Source: Bacteroidota bacterium (lineage in GTDB: Bacteria; Bacteroidota; Bacteroidia; Sphingobacteriales; Sphingobacteriaceae). Taken from it: DNA of 64,000 nucleotides. This document shows, in pieces, positions 6,669 through 15,665 of this stretch (the first letter of the stretch is position 1; the number at the start of each line of letters is the position of its first letter). The notes beneath the pieces were generated by a model. The model searched no databases, had not been told where the DNA came from, and saw nothing but the letters and a program-made list of their open reading frames with translations. The stretch covers positions 62,001-126,000 of the forward strand of contig JAMFRP010000007.1 in NCBI GenBank assembly GCA_026224775.1, written 5' to 3'. The translations under genes and the position numbers were made by a program.

Positions 6669-8975
6669 ATGTATAAAAATATTTTTCTGATACTAATTGT
6701 TCTTATAACTTCATTCTCAACAATTACAAATGCCCAGGATAACGGGCCAAATATGGGGATCATCCCCGCTCCTGTCTCGATCAAAAAAAATACAGGAACA
6801 TTTACCCTAAGTCGACAAACAGCCATAGTTGCCGATAGTCCTGATAATAAAGCAGTTCTTTTTCTGGCTGATTATCTGCACAGCAAAAAGATGTTAAATA
6901 TTCAACCCAAAGCTAATGGCGGGAATGCTATTGTTAATAGTATCGTTCTAACCTCTTCGGGAACCGATGGTTTACCTGCCGAAGGTTATCGTTTAACTAT
7001 CACTCCTGAACAAATAACTATTGCCGGTAAAGGCGCAGGTTTATTTTACGGCATTCAAACGTTAATACAACTAATACCTGCTGAAGGTATGGCAAGCTTA
7101 AACCTTCCTTGCGTACAAATAGAGGATTATCCGCGTTTTGGTTACCGTGGAATGATGCTGGATGTTTGCCGCCACTTCTTTTCGGTAGAGTTTGTAAAAA
7201 AATATATCGACCTGATGGCTGCTTATAAATTCAACACCTTTCACTGGCATTTAACTGATGACCAGGGGTGGCGAATTGAGATAAAGAAATATCCCAGATT
7301 AACAACCATTGGTAGCCAAAGAGCGCAAACAGTGATTGGCAATTATCATGACCGCACCCCACAACAATATGATAATACGCCTTATGGAGGATTTTATACG
7401 CAAGATCAGATACGCGATGTAGTTAAATATGCCGCAGACAGATATATCACCATCATCCCTGAAATAGAGATGCCGGGCCACTCCGAAGCTGCGCTTGCAG
7501 CCTATCCTGAATTAAGCTGCGACCCGAGCAGAACTTATAAAGTATCGGAAACATGGGGTGTATTTTACGATGTTTATTGCCCATCAGAAAAAACTTTCAC
7601 CTTTTTACAAGATGTGTTAACAGAGGTAATGGATCTTTTCCCGAGCAAATACATCCACATTGGTGGTGATGAAGTACCGAAAAACGTTTGGAAAGAATCT
7701 CCATTTTGCCAAAAACTGATCAAGAAACTCAAGCTTAAAAATGAGGAGGGTTTACAAAGTTATTTCATACAGCGTATGGAGAAATTCGTGAACTCTAAAG
7801 GTCGCAGCATAATTGGTTGGGATGAGATTTTAGAAGGCGGTCTGTCACCAAACGCTACTGTAATGAGCTGGCGAGGCGAAGCTGGCGGTATAGCCGCAGC
7901 GCAACAAAATCACAATGTAATCATGACACCCGGAAGTGGTGGTTTATATCTGGATGCGGCCCAAGGCAAATTAAGCGACGAGCCTGTAGGTATAGGCGGA
8001 TATTCACCTTTACAGAAAACTTATAGCTACAATCCTACCCCACCATCTTTAACCCCGGATCAACAAAAACATATATTAGGCGCGCAAGCAAATTTATGGA
8101 CAGAATACATTCCAACTGAAGCCAAAGCTGATTATATGTTATTACCGCGTTTGCTTGCAGTTAGTGAGTTAAACTGGACACCTTTAGCCAATAAGAATTT
8201 TAATGATTTTGCCAATATACGCCTGCCTTATCATTTGGCATGGTTAGATAAAAATAATTTTGATTACCGTGTACCACCTGTAATTGGCGCTAAGGATACC
8301 ATCGTTTTTGGATCTCAGTTAAACGCTCAATTAAAACCTTCGGTTGTTGGTGCTACTGTATTTTATACCATTGATAGTTATACGCCCCGCGAAACCGATT
8401 TAATTTACAGCACGCCACTAAGCTACAATGTACCCCAAGATCAATTCCGCGAATTGGAAACAATAGTAATTACACCATCGGGCAAGCGAAGCGTTGTAAC
8501 CCATACCGTTATGTGGAATAAATCGCCCCTGCCGCCGGTTAATTACAATGGTACCACAAGCGGATTAAAATACGAACTTTATTCAGGAACATTTACCAGC
8601 ACCGCTGATCTTGACAAATCTGTTGCTATTGACACTGGCATTGTAAAAAGCTTTAATCAGGCAGCCATTAAAAAAAGTTCTTTGGCTTTTGGCGTAATAT
8701 ATAATGGTTTTATACGTATTGACAATGATGGTGTTTATGGTTTCACTACACAATCAGATGATGGTTCGGTATTATTAATAGATGGCGTACCCGTGGTAAA
8801 TAATGACGGGAAACACGGCTCATTAGAGCAAGGCGGTTCGGTTCCTTTGCAAAAAGGGTTTCATCGCTTTACTTTAAAATATTATAATGTTGGTACAACT
8901 GCATCTTTGCACGTATATTTAACCATTCCGGGTAAACCTAAGGGCGAACTATCTCCCGATGAGTTATATTATTAA
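6669..8975 (+). CDS. GH20 beta-N-acetylhexosaminidase with C-terminal PA14 domain
   Basis: A 768-residue secreted enzyme with a signal peptide of about 22 residues. Residues about 30-150 form the GH20b alpha/beta domain and about 155-500 the GH20 TIM barrel, with FHWHLTDDQGWR near 191-202 and the catalytic Asp-Glu pair D334-E335 in HIGGDEVPK. This pair supports substrate-assisted hydrolysis of terminal GlcNAc or GalNAc. A short chitobiase-like beta domain follows (about 540-630), then a PA14 module (about 640-768; GVYGFTTQSDDGSVLLIDG), often linked to carbohydrate binding. It likely works in the periplasm or at the cell surface on chitin oligomers or host glycans. The lipoprotein gene 12 bp downstream is probably co-transcribed. 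Confidence 0.95.
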   Translation: MYKNIFLILIVLITSFSTITNAQDNGPNMGIIPAPVSIKKNTGTFTLSRQTAIVADSPDNKAVLFLADYLHSKKMLNIQPKANGGNAIVNSIVLTSSGTDGLPAEGYRLTITPEQITIAGKGAGLFYGIQTLIQLIPAEGMASLNLPCVQIEDYPRFGYRGMMLDVCRHFFSVEFVKKYIDLMAAYKFNTFHWHLTDDQGWRIEIKKYPRLTTIGSQRAQTVIGNYHDRTPQQYDNTPYGGFYTQDQIRDVVKYAADRYITIIPEIEMPGHSEAALAAYPELSCDPSRTYKVSETWGVFYDVYCPSEKTFTFLQDVLTEVMDLFPSKYIHIGGDEVPKNVWKESPFCQKLIKKLKLKNEEGLQSYFIQRMEKFVNSKGRSIIGWDEILEGGLSPNATVMSWRGEAGGIAAAQQNHNVIMTPGSGGLYLDAAQGKLSDEPVGIGGYSPLQKTYSYNPTPPSLTPDQQKHILGAQANLWTEYIPTEAKADYMLLPRLLAVSELNWTPLANKNFNDFANIRLPYHLAWLDKNNFDYRVPPVIGAKDTIVFGSQLNAQLKPSVVGATVFYTIDSYTPRETDLIYSTPLSYNVPQDQFRELETIVITPSGKRSVVTHTVMWNKSPLPPVNYNGTTSGLKYELYSGTFTSTADLDKSVAIDTGIVKSFNQAAIKKSSLAFGVIYNGFIRIDNDGVYGFTTQSDDGSVLLIDGVPVVNNDGKHGSLEQGGSVPLQKGFHRFTLKYYNVGTTASLHVYLTIPGKPKGELSPDELYY

Positions 8976-8987
8976 TAGCTTTACCAA

Positions 8988-9785
8988 ATGAGTAACAGGT
9001 TATATTTTTCAATATTTATAGCAAGCATTTTAGCGGCGGGATGCGCCCAGGAATCTGGCAAGCCTGCTGCTACCACAACTGCATCAACTATTCCGCAGAA
9101 ACCTGCTTTAATGGAACCGTTCCGGTATCATAAATTAATTGAAGTTTCTCCAGGTGATGATTTTGATATTTTGAGCTGGGGCCGTGGTTCAACCGAGACA
9201 GGTTCGTTTGAAATACTACATTCCGATTCTGTGAATATGAACTACACCACTACCACAGGAGATCTGAACGGCTCAATTGTAGACGCTTTTAACACTGATA
9301 TGGATATGGATGGTAATCCTGAGATCCTGATACAGGCAAAAACAACAGATAGTGTTTACAATAATGCCATTTACGCTTTTGAATTTAGTAATGGCAAGGC
9401 AAATAAACTCGATTTTCCTAAATTAACCTCTTCTCAAAAGAAAGGTTATCGGGGCAATGATAATTTTTATATACAGGATGGCAACTTGATGCGCCAGTTT
9501 GCTCTTTATGAAGGCAGCGGTAAGAATGCTAAACCAACCGGTCAAAAACGCCTGTTTCAATATGGTTTACGTAATAACGAGTTTACAATAACGCAAATCG
9601 GCAAGGATTCAACCAATGTTAAGCAAGCTACAGGTGGGACTACTTCGGTTAAAAAAACAACGGAAGAAAAACACAGTACCTCTCAAAAGGAAAACCATAC
9701 TTCTTCAAAAAAGAGAAAACATAAAGAAGAAGAACATAAAAGCACCTCGCACAAAAAGAAAAAGAAACATCATCACAGTGATTAA
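8988..9785 (+). CDS. Lipoprotein with Lys/His-rich tail, function unknown
   Basis: A 265-residue protein with a lipobox ending LAAGC, so the mature protein should be lipid-anchored. The middle (about 40-210) is rich in beta strands and contains DAFNTDMDMDGNPEILIQAK, which resembles an FG-GAP/EF-like Asp-rich calcium loop. From about residue 220 the tail turns into alternating K, S, T, E and H and ends in KKKKKHHHSD, which is low complexity and strongly basic. The tail could bind anionic polymer or metal, but no function is assigned. The gene follows GH20 by 12 bp. Confidence 0.7.
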   Translation: MSNRLYFSIFIASILAAGCAQESGKPAATTTASTIPQKPALMEPFRYHKLIEVSPGDDFDILSWGRGSTETGSFEILHSDSVNMNYTTTTGDLNGSIVDAFNTDMDMDGNPEILIQAKTTDSVYNNAIYAFEFSNGKANKLDFPKLTSSQKKGYRGNDNFYIQDGNLMRQFALYEGSGKNAKPTGQKRLFQYGLRNNEFTITQIGKDSTNVKQATGGTTSVKKTTEEKHSTSQKENHTSSKKRKHKEEEHKSTSHKKKKKHHHSD

Positions 9786-9838
9786 AAGCAGGTTTTACAT
9801 TCACCTACATATTAAATCATAGTATTTTGATAGATAAT

Positions 9839-9872
9839 TTTGTCTGCATAATAACTAATAAGTATATATTTG
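9839..9872 (+). promoter_or_regulatory. Candidate gatB promoter
   Basis: A TTTG (9839-9842) and an exact TATATTTG (9865-9872) match the Bacteroidetes -33 and -7 boxes, with a 22-bp spacer. The start of transcription would fall near 9879, which places the TTG at 9877 outside the mRNA and favours the ATG at 9913 as the gatB start. Confidence 0.5.
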
Positions 9873-9912
9873 AAAATTGGATCAGCGCTTTATATTGCTG
9901 AATTTTATTTAT

Positions 9913-11382
9913 ATGACAGTTCTCGCAGACTCAATAAGTGATAAATACGAATTAGTTGTAGGGTTAGAAGTTCACGCGCAATTATCTACTTTAAGCAAGG
10001 CATTTTCGTCGGACTCAGCGGCTTTTGGCGCTAAACCTAATCACCATATCAGCCCTATATCTTTAGGTCACCCAGGCACACTGCCACGTATTAATAAGCG
10101 CATGGTTGAGTATGCTGTGAAGATGGGAATTGCTTGCAATTCCACCATCAATTTAAATAATACCTTCGCCCGTAAAAATTATTTTTATGCTGATCTGCCT
10201 AAAGGTTTCCAAACTACGCAGGATCAGCAGCCCATTTGCTTGCATGGTTTTGTTCCAGTTAGGTTATCTGATGGCAGTGTAAAGAACATAGCTATCCACC
10301 ATATACATATGGAAGATGATGCGGGCAAAAGCATGCACGACAATCATAGCGAAGATTCATTGATAGATCTTAACCGTGCCGGTGTACCGTTAATTGAAAT
10401 AGTTACCGAGCCGGATATGCGCAGCAGCGAAGAAGCCGGTCATTTTTTAACCGAGACACGCAAGCTATTACGTTACCTGGATATTTGCGATGGCAATATG
10501 GAAGAAGGCAGCATGCGTTGCGATGCTAACATCTCCGTAAGGTTAAAAGGTGCAGCCACCTATGGCAACCGTTGTGAAGTAAAAAATTTAAACTCTATAC
10601 GTAACGTGCAACGTGCTATTGAGCATGAATTTGTAAGGCAAGTAAATATTATTGAAGCAGGTGGCCGCATAGATCAAAATACATTAAATTTTAATGCTGA
10701 TACCGGCGAAACATCTGTTTTGCGTTCAAAGGAAATGGCTAATGATTACCGTTATTTTCCGGAACCTGATCTCCAACCCTTATTTTTGAATGAAGCCTAT
10801 CTGCTTAACATAAAACAGGCTATGCCTGCCCTGCCGAACGAGCTTTATAAAAAATACATTGCTGAATTATCATTATCTGATTACGACGCGTCTGTAATTA
10901 CCGCGGATAGGGATTTGGCATTATTTTTCGAGGAACTGATAAAACATACTAACAACTACAAATCGGCAGTGCATTTATTAATGGGCCCACTTAAGTCTCA
11001 TTTAAATGAGCACGGGATTTCCATCAGTGAATTAAAAGTTAAACCTGAAAATTTAGCTGGTTTAATTCAATTGGTTGATGCCGGAAAAATAAATAATACA
11101 GTTGCCTCGCATAAATTATTTCCGGCCTTACTAGCATCGCCCGAAAAAAATGCCACACAACTAGCTACTGAATTAAATTTACTTATAAGCGACGATGGAG
11201 GCGATTTAAGCCGCTATATTAGCGACGCCATTGCCAAGTATCCTGATAAAGTAATTGAGTACCGAAAAGGCAAAAAAGGCGTTTTAGGTTTGTTTATGGG
11301 CGAGATCATGAAAAGCTCAAAAGGCAAGATAGATCCGCAAAAAACAAACCAGTTATTAATAAAAGAATTAGAAGCAAAATAA
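9913..11382 (+). CDS. gatB: Asp-tRNA(Asn)/Glu-tRNA(Gln) amidotransferase subunit B
   Basis: A 489-residue GatB from the ATG at 9913. Signature stretches are YELVVGLEVHAQL, SKAFSSDS, SLGHPGTLPRINKRMVE, NFARKNYFYADLPKGFQ-like, HMEDDAGKS, DLNRAGVPLIEIVTEPD, MEEGSMRCDANIS and KNLNSIRNVQRAIEHE. The C-terminal third is the YqeY-like tail that contacts tRNA. With GatA and GatC it amidates mischarged Glu-tRNA(Gln) or Asp-tRNA(Asn) in the cytosol. GatA and GatC are not in the window. The next gene starts 2 bp after the stop. Confidence 0.97.
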   Translation: MTVLADSISDKYELVVGLEVHAQLSTLSKAFSSDSAAFGAKPNHHISPISLGHPGTLPRINKRMVEYAVKMGIACNSTINLNNTFARKNYFYADLPKGFQTTQDQQPICLHGFVPVRLSDGSVKNIAIHHIHMEDDAGKSMHDNHSEDSLIDLNRAGVPLIEIVTEPDMRSSEEAGHFLTETRKLLRYLDICDGNMEEGSMRCDANISVRLKGAATYGNRCEVKNLNSIRNVQRAIEHEFVRQVNIIEAGGRIDQNTLNFNADTGETSVLRSKEMANDYRYFPEPDLQPLFLNEAYLLNIKQAMPALPNELYKKYIAELSLSDYDASVITADRDLALFFEELIKHTNNYKSAVHLLMGPLKSHLNEHGISISELKVKPENLAGLIQLVDAGKINNTVASHKLFPALLASPEKNATQLATELNLLISDDGGDLSRYISDAIAKYPDKVIEYRKGKKGVLGLFMGEIMKSSKGKIDPQKTNQLLIKELEAK

Positions 11383-11384
11383 AG

Positions 11385-12509
11385 ATGAAGAACCGTTTAG
11401 CATTATGCAGCGTAATTGCACTATCACTGTTTATATTTTCATGCGCAGATAAAAATGCGTTCACTATCTCCGGAACTATCTCCAATCCTGGCAGTGTAAA
11501 AACTGTTTATTTGATTGAGGCGGATAGCACTGCGCTGAGCGTTGTGGATTCAACTAAGTTAAGTGAAGATGGAAAATTCAAGTTTAAACACAGCGCTGGC
11601 TATGCAGGTTTATATAAACTACGTGTAGGTGGGGTACAATTTGATCTAATAGCAAAAAATGGAGATGAAATTGAATTTAACACTGATAATAACGATAACT
11701 CTCATGCTTACCAAATAACAGGCTCCGAAGAATCAGAAAAACTAAAGGAATTTAACAAATTGACCAATGTTTATGCAGACGAAAATACTAAGCTGTATAA
11801 CGATTACCAGGCAAAAGCAATGGCGCTTGGAAAGGAATCAGATTCATTAAAAAACATATACCTGCCTCAATTTGAAAAAATCAATACTGAAGAAAGCGCT
11901 GTTGTATTAAAATATGTAAATGATAATAAAAACTCATTAGCTGGTTTCTACGCGGCAACAATGCTTGATCCTGATAAATATGAGTCGCAATTGGTAGCCT
12001 ATGCCGAGGCCATTAAAGGTAAATTTGATACAAACCCGGGTGTACAGCAATTTATCAGGCAAATGATGGCTATAAAACCTGTATCTATAGGGCAGCCTGC
12101 ACCGGATTTTACAGTGATCAGTATCGATAACAAACCAATCAAATTATCCGATTATAAAGGCAAATATGTAATGATAGATTTTTGGGCATCATGGTGCGGC
12201 CCTTGTCGGATGGAAAACCCTAATGTGGTAAAGCAATATGCTATCTATCATCCTAAAGGACTTAACATTTTAGGTATATCGCTTGATACATCAAAAGAGA
12301 ACTGGCAACAGGCAATTACCCACGATCAATTAAGTTGGGCACATGCATCAGATTTAAAAAACTTTGAAGGCCCTACTGAGAGGTTATATCATATTGAGGC
12401 AATACCTTCAAATTTTATCATCGACCCTAAAGGAATTATCATTGCAAAGAACATGCGCGGTACCGATCTTGAAACTTTTTTAAACAAAACATTTAATAAG
12501 CCTCAATAA
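11385..12509 (+). CDS. TlpA-family thioredoxin lipoprotein with DUF4369 domain
   Basis: A 374-residue lipoprotein (lipobox around C20, FIFSCADKN). Residues about 25-120 are a DUF4369-type beta domain (FTISGTISNPG, VYLIEAD, GKFKFKHS). A helical linker follows, then a thioredoxin-like AhpC/TSA domain from about 235 with the redox motif WASWCGPC (C271, C274). Such proteins act in the periplasm as thiol-disulfide reductases, for example in cytochrome c maturation or oxidative stress; the exact partner is not clear. It lies 2 bp after gatB, so it is probably read from the same promoter. Confidence 0.92.
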   Translation: MKNRLALCSVIALSLFIFSCADKNAFTISGTISNPGSVKTVYLIEADSTALSVVDSTKLSEDGKFKFKHSAGYAGLYKLRVGGVQFDLIAKNGDEIEFNTDNNDNSHAYQITGSEESEKLKEFNKLTNVYADENTKLYNDYQAKAMALGKESDSLKNIYLPQFEKINTEESAVVLKYVNDNKNSLAGFYAATMLDPDKYESQLVAYAEAIKGKFDTNPGVQQFIRQMMAIKPVSIGQPAPDFTVISIDNKPIKLSDYKGKYVMIDFWASWCGPCRMENPNVVKQYAIYHPKGLNILGISLDTSKENWQQAITHDQLSWAHASDLKNFEGPTERLYHIEAIPSNFIIDPKGIIIAKNMRGTDLETFLNKTFNKPQ

Positions 12510-12604
12510 ATTGTTAACATTACGTAACATTTAACAATTTGTTAATATCAAATTAACCATTTGATTCTATTTAGGTTATACTTTTATACCAAAATTCAAC
12601 CGTA

Positions 12605-13294
12605 ATGAGTAACACATCTAAACAGAAAATATTAATAGTTGATGACGAACCGGATATTTTGGAGCTGATTGAATACAATCTGAAAAAAGAAGGTTACCAG
12701 GTATTTTTAGCACACAACGGCCAGGAAGCCGTTACTGAAGCAAAAAGATCACTACCCGATCTTATTGTGCTTGATATAATGATGCCTAAAATGGATGGCA
12801 TCGAGGCTTGCCGTATAATGCGCACTATGCCTGAGTTTAAAAATACCTTTATGGTTTTTTTAACTGCCCGCAGCGAAGAATACTCAGAAATTGCAGGCTT
12901 TAATGTTGGTGCCGATGATTACATCGCGAAGCCTATTAAACCTCGTGCTTTAGTAAGCCGCATTAATGCAATACTACGCCGCAACGCTCCTGCCGAAGAT
13001 GTAACCGATAACAAATTAGAAATTGGCGATCTGGTTATTGACCGTGAAGCTTATTTGGTTTACCAAAAAGGCGCTAAGGTTGTATTAGCTAAAAAAGAGT
13101 TTGAATTACTTTACCTTTTGGCATCAAAACCAGGCAAGGTTTACACTCGAGAAGTGATCCTGAAAAACATTTGGGAAGATTCGGTAGTGGTTACCAATCG
13201 TACTATTGATGTGCATATTCGTAAGGTAAGAGAGAAACTAGGCGATGATGTAATATCAACTGTTAAAGGTGTAGGATATAAATTTGGCGCTTAA
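12605..13294 (+). CDS. OmpR/PhoB-family response regulator
   Basis: A 229-residue two-domain regulator. The receiver domain has the acidic pocket DDEP at 13-16, phospho-acceptor D57 in VLDIMMP, T87 and K109 (AKPI). The C-terminal winged helix (about 130-229) has KKEFELLYLLASKPGKV, RTIDVHIRKVREKLGDD and TVKGVGYKF. The protein should bind direct repeats in DNA when phosphorylated. No histidine kinase gene lies beside it in this window, so its partner is elsewhere. A 95-bp AT-rich gap precedes it and a strong terminator follows. Confidence 0.95.
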   Translation: MSNTSKQKILIVDDEPDILELIEYNLKKEGYQVFLAHNGQEAVTEAKRSLPDLIVLDIMMPKMDGIEACRIMRTMPEFKNTFMVFLTARSEEYSEIAGFNVGADDYIAKPIKPRALVSRINAILRRNAPAEDVTDNKLEIGDLVIDREAYLVYQKGAKVVLAKKEFELLYLLASKPGKVYTREVILKNIWEDSVVVTNRTIDVHIRKVREKLGDDVISTVKGVGYKFGA

Positions 13295-13307
13295 GTCTTA
13301 TTTCATT

Positions 13308-13346
13308 AAAATATTAAAGGCTCCAACATGGGGCCTTTAATATTTT
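13308..13346. terminator. Bidirectional terminator between response regulator and DUF2252 gene
   Basis: The arms AAAATATTAAAGGCTCC (13308-13324) and GGGGCCTTTAATATTTT (13330-13346) pair along 17 bp with one G-U pair and a 5-base loop. The T-rich right arm and A-rich left arm allow it to stop transcription from both converging genes. Confidence 0.85.
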
Positions 13347-13354
13347 AACATGAT

Positions 13355-14563
13355 TTATTTCTTCTCAAATTTTCCGGCTTTATAATCAGTAACAAACTGT
13401 TTATAGTATCGCTTAACTTTTTCAGCGTATTTGCGCGAATATTCAATGATAATGTCTTGCCATTGCTGATCATTTCCCCACGCGTCTAATTCGTCGATAA
13501 TAGCCGAACCATGTATACCACCGCTTCGTAATTGTGCTGACGCGGTTAATGCAGCCATATCATCAATAACCTGGTAAATATCCCGGTACTCATCTTTAAG
13601 TAGCTTGAATTTTATCGTATCCTTTACGGGTTGTAGTTGCTGTATCACATAAGAATCTTCGCGAAAAACAGTAGCGCTTAATAGGGATGACGATACGTTC
13701 TGCATGCGTTTTTGAATGGCAATGACCCTATCAGCCTCGGTTGGCCATTGTAATTGCTGTACGGTTGTATATGGCAAAACTGACGATGGTCTGGCCTGCT
13801 TCATATCCACAAACAAATACTTATTTTTAGTATTGGTACTTTTCAACAAAAACAAATACCGCTTTACACCTATACTACCGGTACCTGCCAATCTGAATAT
13901 TACCCCTCTAACTTTATAATTATAAGGCCCATCACTGCTGGTTGTTATCCATTCATTGATATGGGTCTTTAGTTCAGACCGTAGCTTCTTATCTACCTTA
14001 AAATGTTGGGCATCTTCGACCAACAACATGCTTTTATTTTTTTTGCCGACAGTAAGTTTTTTAATAATATCTTTTTCGGTTGAATCATTAGCAGCGGTCA
14101 AAAAATCGCATACAATACCTTTTGCCGTGCGTGGATCTATGCTTATTGCCTTTCCTTTAGACAATGTAGCACAGTAATTTTTCACAAAAAGCTGTGCCAT
14201 TTTCAAGGCCTTTTCCGGTTCTATATCCAATGAATCAAATGCGATAAATATGCTGGTTACCATTCTGGTCAATTCGTAACTTGCCGGCGCCAGCAGTGCC
14301 TCATCAAAATCATTTAAATCGAAGTAAACCATTTTATTATCGCCTTTATAACTACCAAAGTTCTCTATATGTAGATCACCACAGATCCAAACCAATGGCG
14401 AAAGCGGTAACGCCCCTGCATTTGCTAAATCTTCATAAAATAAATGGCATGTACCCCGATAAAAACGAAAAGCATTTTCGGTCATAGCTTCGTATTTGAG
14501 CTGTACCATATCAGGGAGAAGGTCTTTATTAAAGGCTATTAATCGATCGGAAAGTTTAGACAT
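13355..14563 (-). CDS. DUF2252 family protein (kinase-like fold)
   Basis: A 402-residue protein of the DUF2252 family. It has CGDLHIENFG at 61-70 and YFDLNDFDEA at 80-89. These resemble the catalytic and metal loops (HxDxxxxN and DxD) of aminoglycoside phosphotransferase-like kinases, so a small-molecule kinase activity is possible but not established for the family. There is no signal peptide. It faces the response regulator gene across a shared terminator. The CDF transporter gene lies 85 bp upstream on the same strand and may be co-transcribed. Confidence 0.88.
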   Translation of the reverse strand: MSKLSDRLIAFNKDLLPDMVQLKYEAMTENAFRFYRGTCHLFYEDLANAGALPLSPLVWICGDLHIENFGSYKGDNKMVYFDLNDFDEALLAPASYELTRMVTSIFIAFDSLDIEPEKALKMAQLFVKNYCATLSKGKAISIDPRTAKGIVCDFLTAANDSTEKDIIKKLTVGKKNKSMLLVEDAQHFKVDKKLRSELKTHINEWITTSSDGPYNYKVRGVIFRLAGTGSIGVKRYLFLLKSTNTKNKYLFVDMKQARPSSVLPYTTVQQLQWPTEADRVIAIQKRMQNVSSSLLSATVFREDSYVIQQLQPVKDTIKFKLLKDEYRDIYQVIDDMAALTASAQLRSGGIHGSAIIDELDAWGNDQQWQDIIIEYSRKYAEKVKRYYKQFVTDYKAGKFEKK

Positions 14564-14648
14564 AAATTGGTTTTTCTTATTCGCTAATTAAGGTGTGAAC
14601 AGACAAATTATAAAGCAACCAATTGTTTAATTGTTTTTGCCGAAATCG

Positions 14649-15545
14649 CTAATTTGCTACAGGCTCAATAAAAACCTGCTTCATTCTCGGGAATTCAGTC
14701 TGAATATTTTTAGTAATGCGTTCTATTGCATCTGTTATTTGTTTGGTAGTAAGCCCTTGCTTAAAAACAGTGTTTAGTTGGAGCAATACGTCCTCCGGTG
14801 ACATATACGTTGAAAAATGTTTTTTGACTTTTACTACCGATTCATCGGCCTGTACCATAGCAATTACTTTTTTGAGAATTTTCCTACCGGTTGGCTCACC
14901 CATCAATAAGCTTTTACTTTCGCGCACCAAAAATGCCGATATAACTATTAGTACAACACCAATTAGCATTGAGGCCACACCATCATAATACGGGTTATGT
15001 AATAATCTGCCCAAAAACACACCTAAAAAAGCAATAAACAACCCTATCAAATCACCAAAATCGCCTAATAAAACAATTATAGTTGATGGATCTTTAGTAC
15101 CTACAGCCGCTTTCCAAAAAGTAATACTACCTCGTTGTGTATTAAATGCTTTTAAAGCCGTTACCATTGATACCAGGTTAAAAGCAAAAGCGATGGCTAA
15201 AACTACATAATTCCAGGTTGGGCTTCCTTCAAATTGTGGTTTGTTAAAGCGCAGCCATCCTTCATAAAAAGAAATGCATCCCCCCAAAATAAAAATGACC
15301 AACGAAACGATAAACGACCAAAAATAAAGCTCTTTACCATACCCAAACGGCCTATCTGCATCAGCGGCTCGCTTACTGGTTTTAACACCCCAAATCAGCA
15401 TTAATTGGCTTACAGCATCAATTACCGAGTGAATACCTTCGGAAACCATAGCTGAACTACCCGTAAAAGCAGCCGCTATAAATTTTGAAATAGCGATACT
15501 TAGGTCAACGCCTAAAGAGACATACAGGAAAAGCCTTGATTTCAT
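14649..15545 (-). CDS. Cation diffusion facilitator family transporter
   Basis: A 298-residue CDF protein with about six membrane helices in the first 215 residues and a cytosolic C-terminal domain (ferredoxin-like, about 220-298; KHFSTYMSPEDVLLQL). The first metal site reads SEGIHSVIDAVSQ, the usual HxxxD of helix II. The second, LLGDFGDLIG in helix V, has Asp where zinc-selective members often have His, which may point to a different metal preference. CDF proteins export divalent metals such as Zn, Fe, Mn or Co in exchange for protons at the inner membrane. Confidence 0.9.
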   Translation of the reverse strand: MKSRLFLYVSLGVDLSIAISKFIAAAFTGSSAMVSEGIHSVIDAVSQLMLIWGVKTSKRAADADRPFGYGKELYFWSFIVSLVIFILGGCISFYEGWLRFNKPQFEGSPTWNYVVLAIAFAFNLVSMVTALKAFNTQRGSITFWKAAVGTKDPSTIIVLLGDFGDLIGLFIAFLGVFLGRLLHNPYYDGVASMLIGVVLIVISAFLVRESKSLLMGEPTGRKILKKVIAMVQADESVVKVKKHFSTYMSPEDVLLQLNTVFKQGLTTKQITDAIERITKNIQTEFPRMKQVFIEPVAN

Positions 15546-15630
15546 AGTATCTGCAAAAGTGTATTATAACAACTTTAATGCCGATAACCTGATAATCAGG
15601 TTTTAGTTTGGGAAGAGAAAAGAAAATAAG

Positions 15631-15656
15631 TGCAGAGGCGTAAAATTGCCTCTGCA
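15631..15656 (-). terminator. Terminator of the GH92 gene
   Basis: TGCAGAGGC (15631-15639) and GCCTCTGCA (15648-15656) form a perfect 9-bp stem with an 8-base loop. Read on the reverse strand it is followed by a T-rich run, as expected for a terminator directly after the GH92 stop codon. Confidence 0.75.
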
Positions 15657-15665
15657 TTCATAATA

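Noticed and set aside
9877..9912. TTG start for gatB adding 12 residues
   Set aside because: The predicted RNA start is near 9879, and the extra residues are not part of known GatB proteins.
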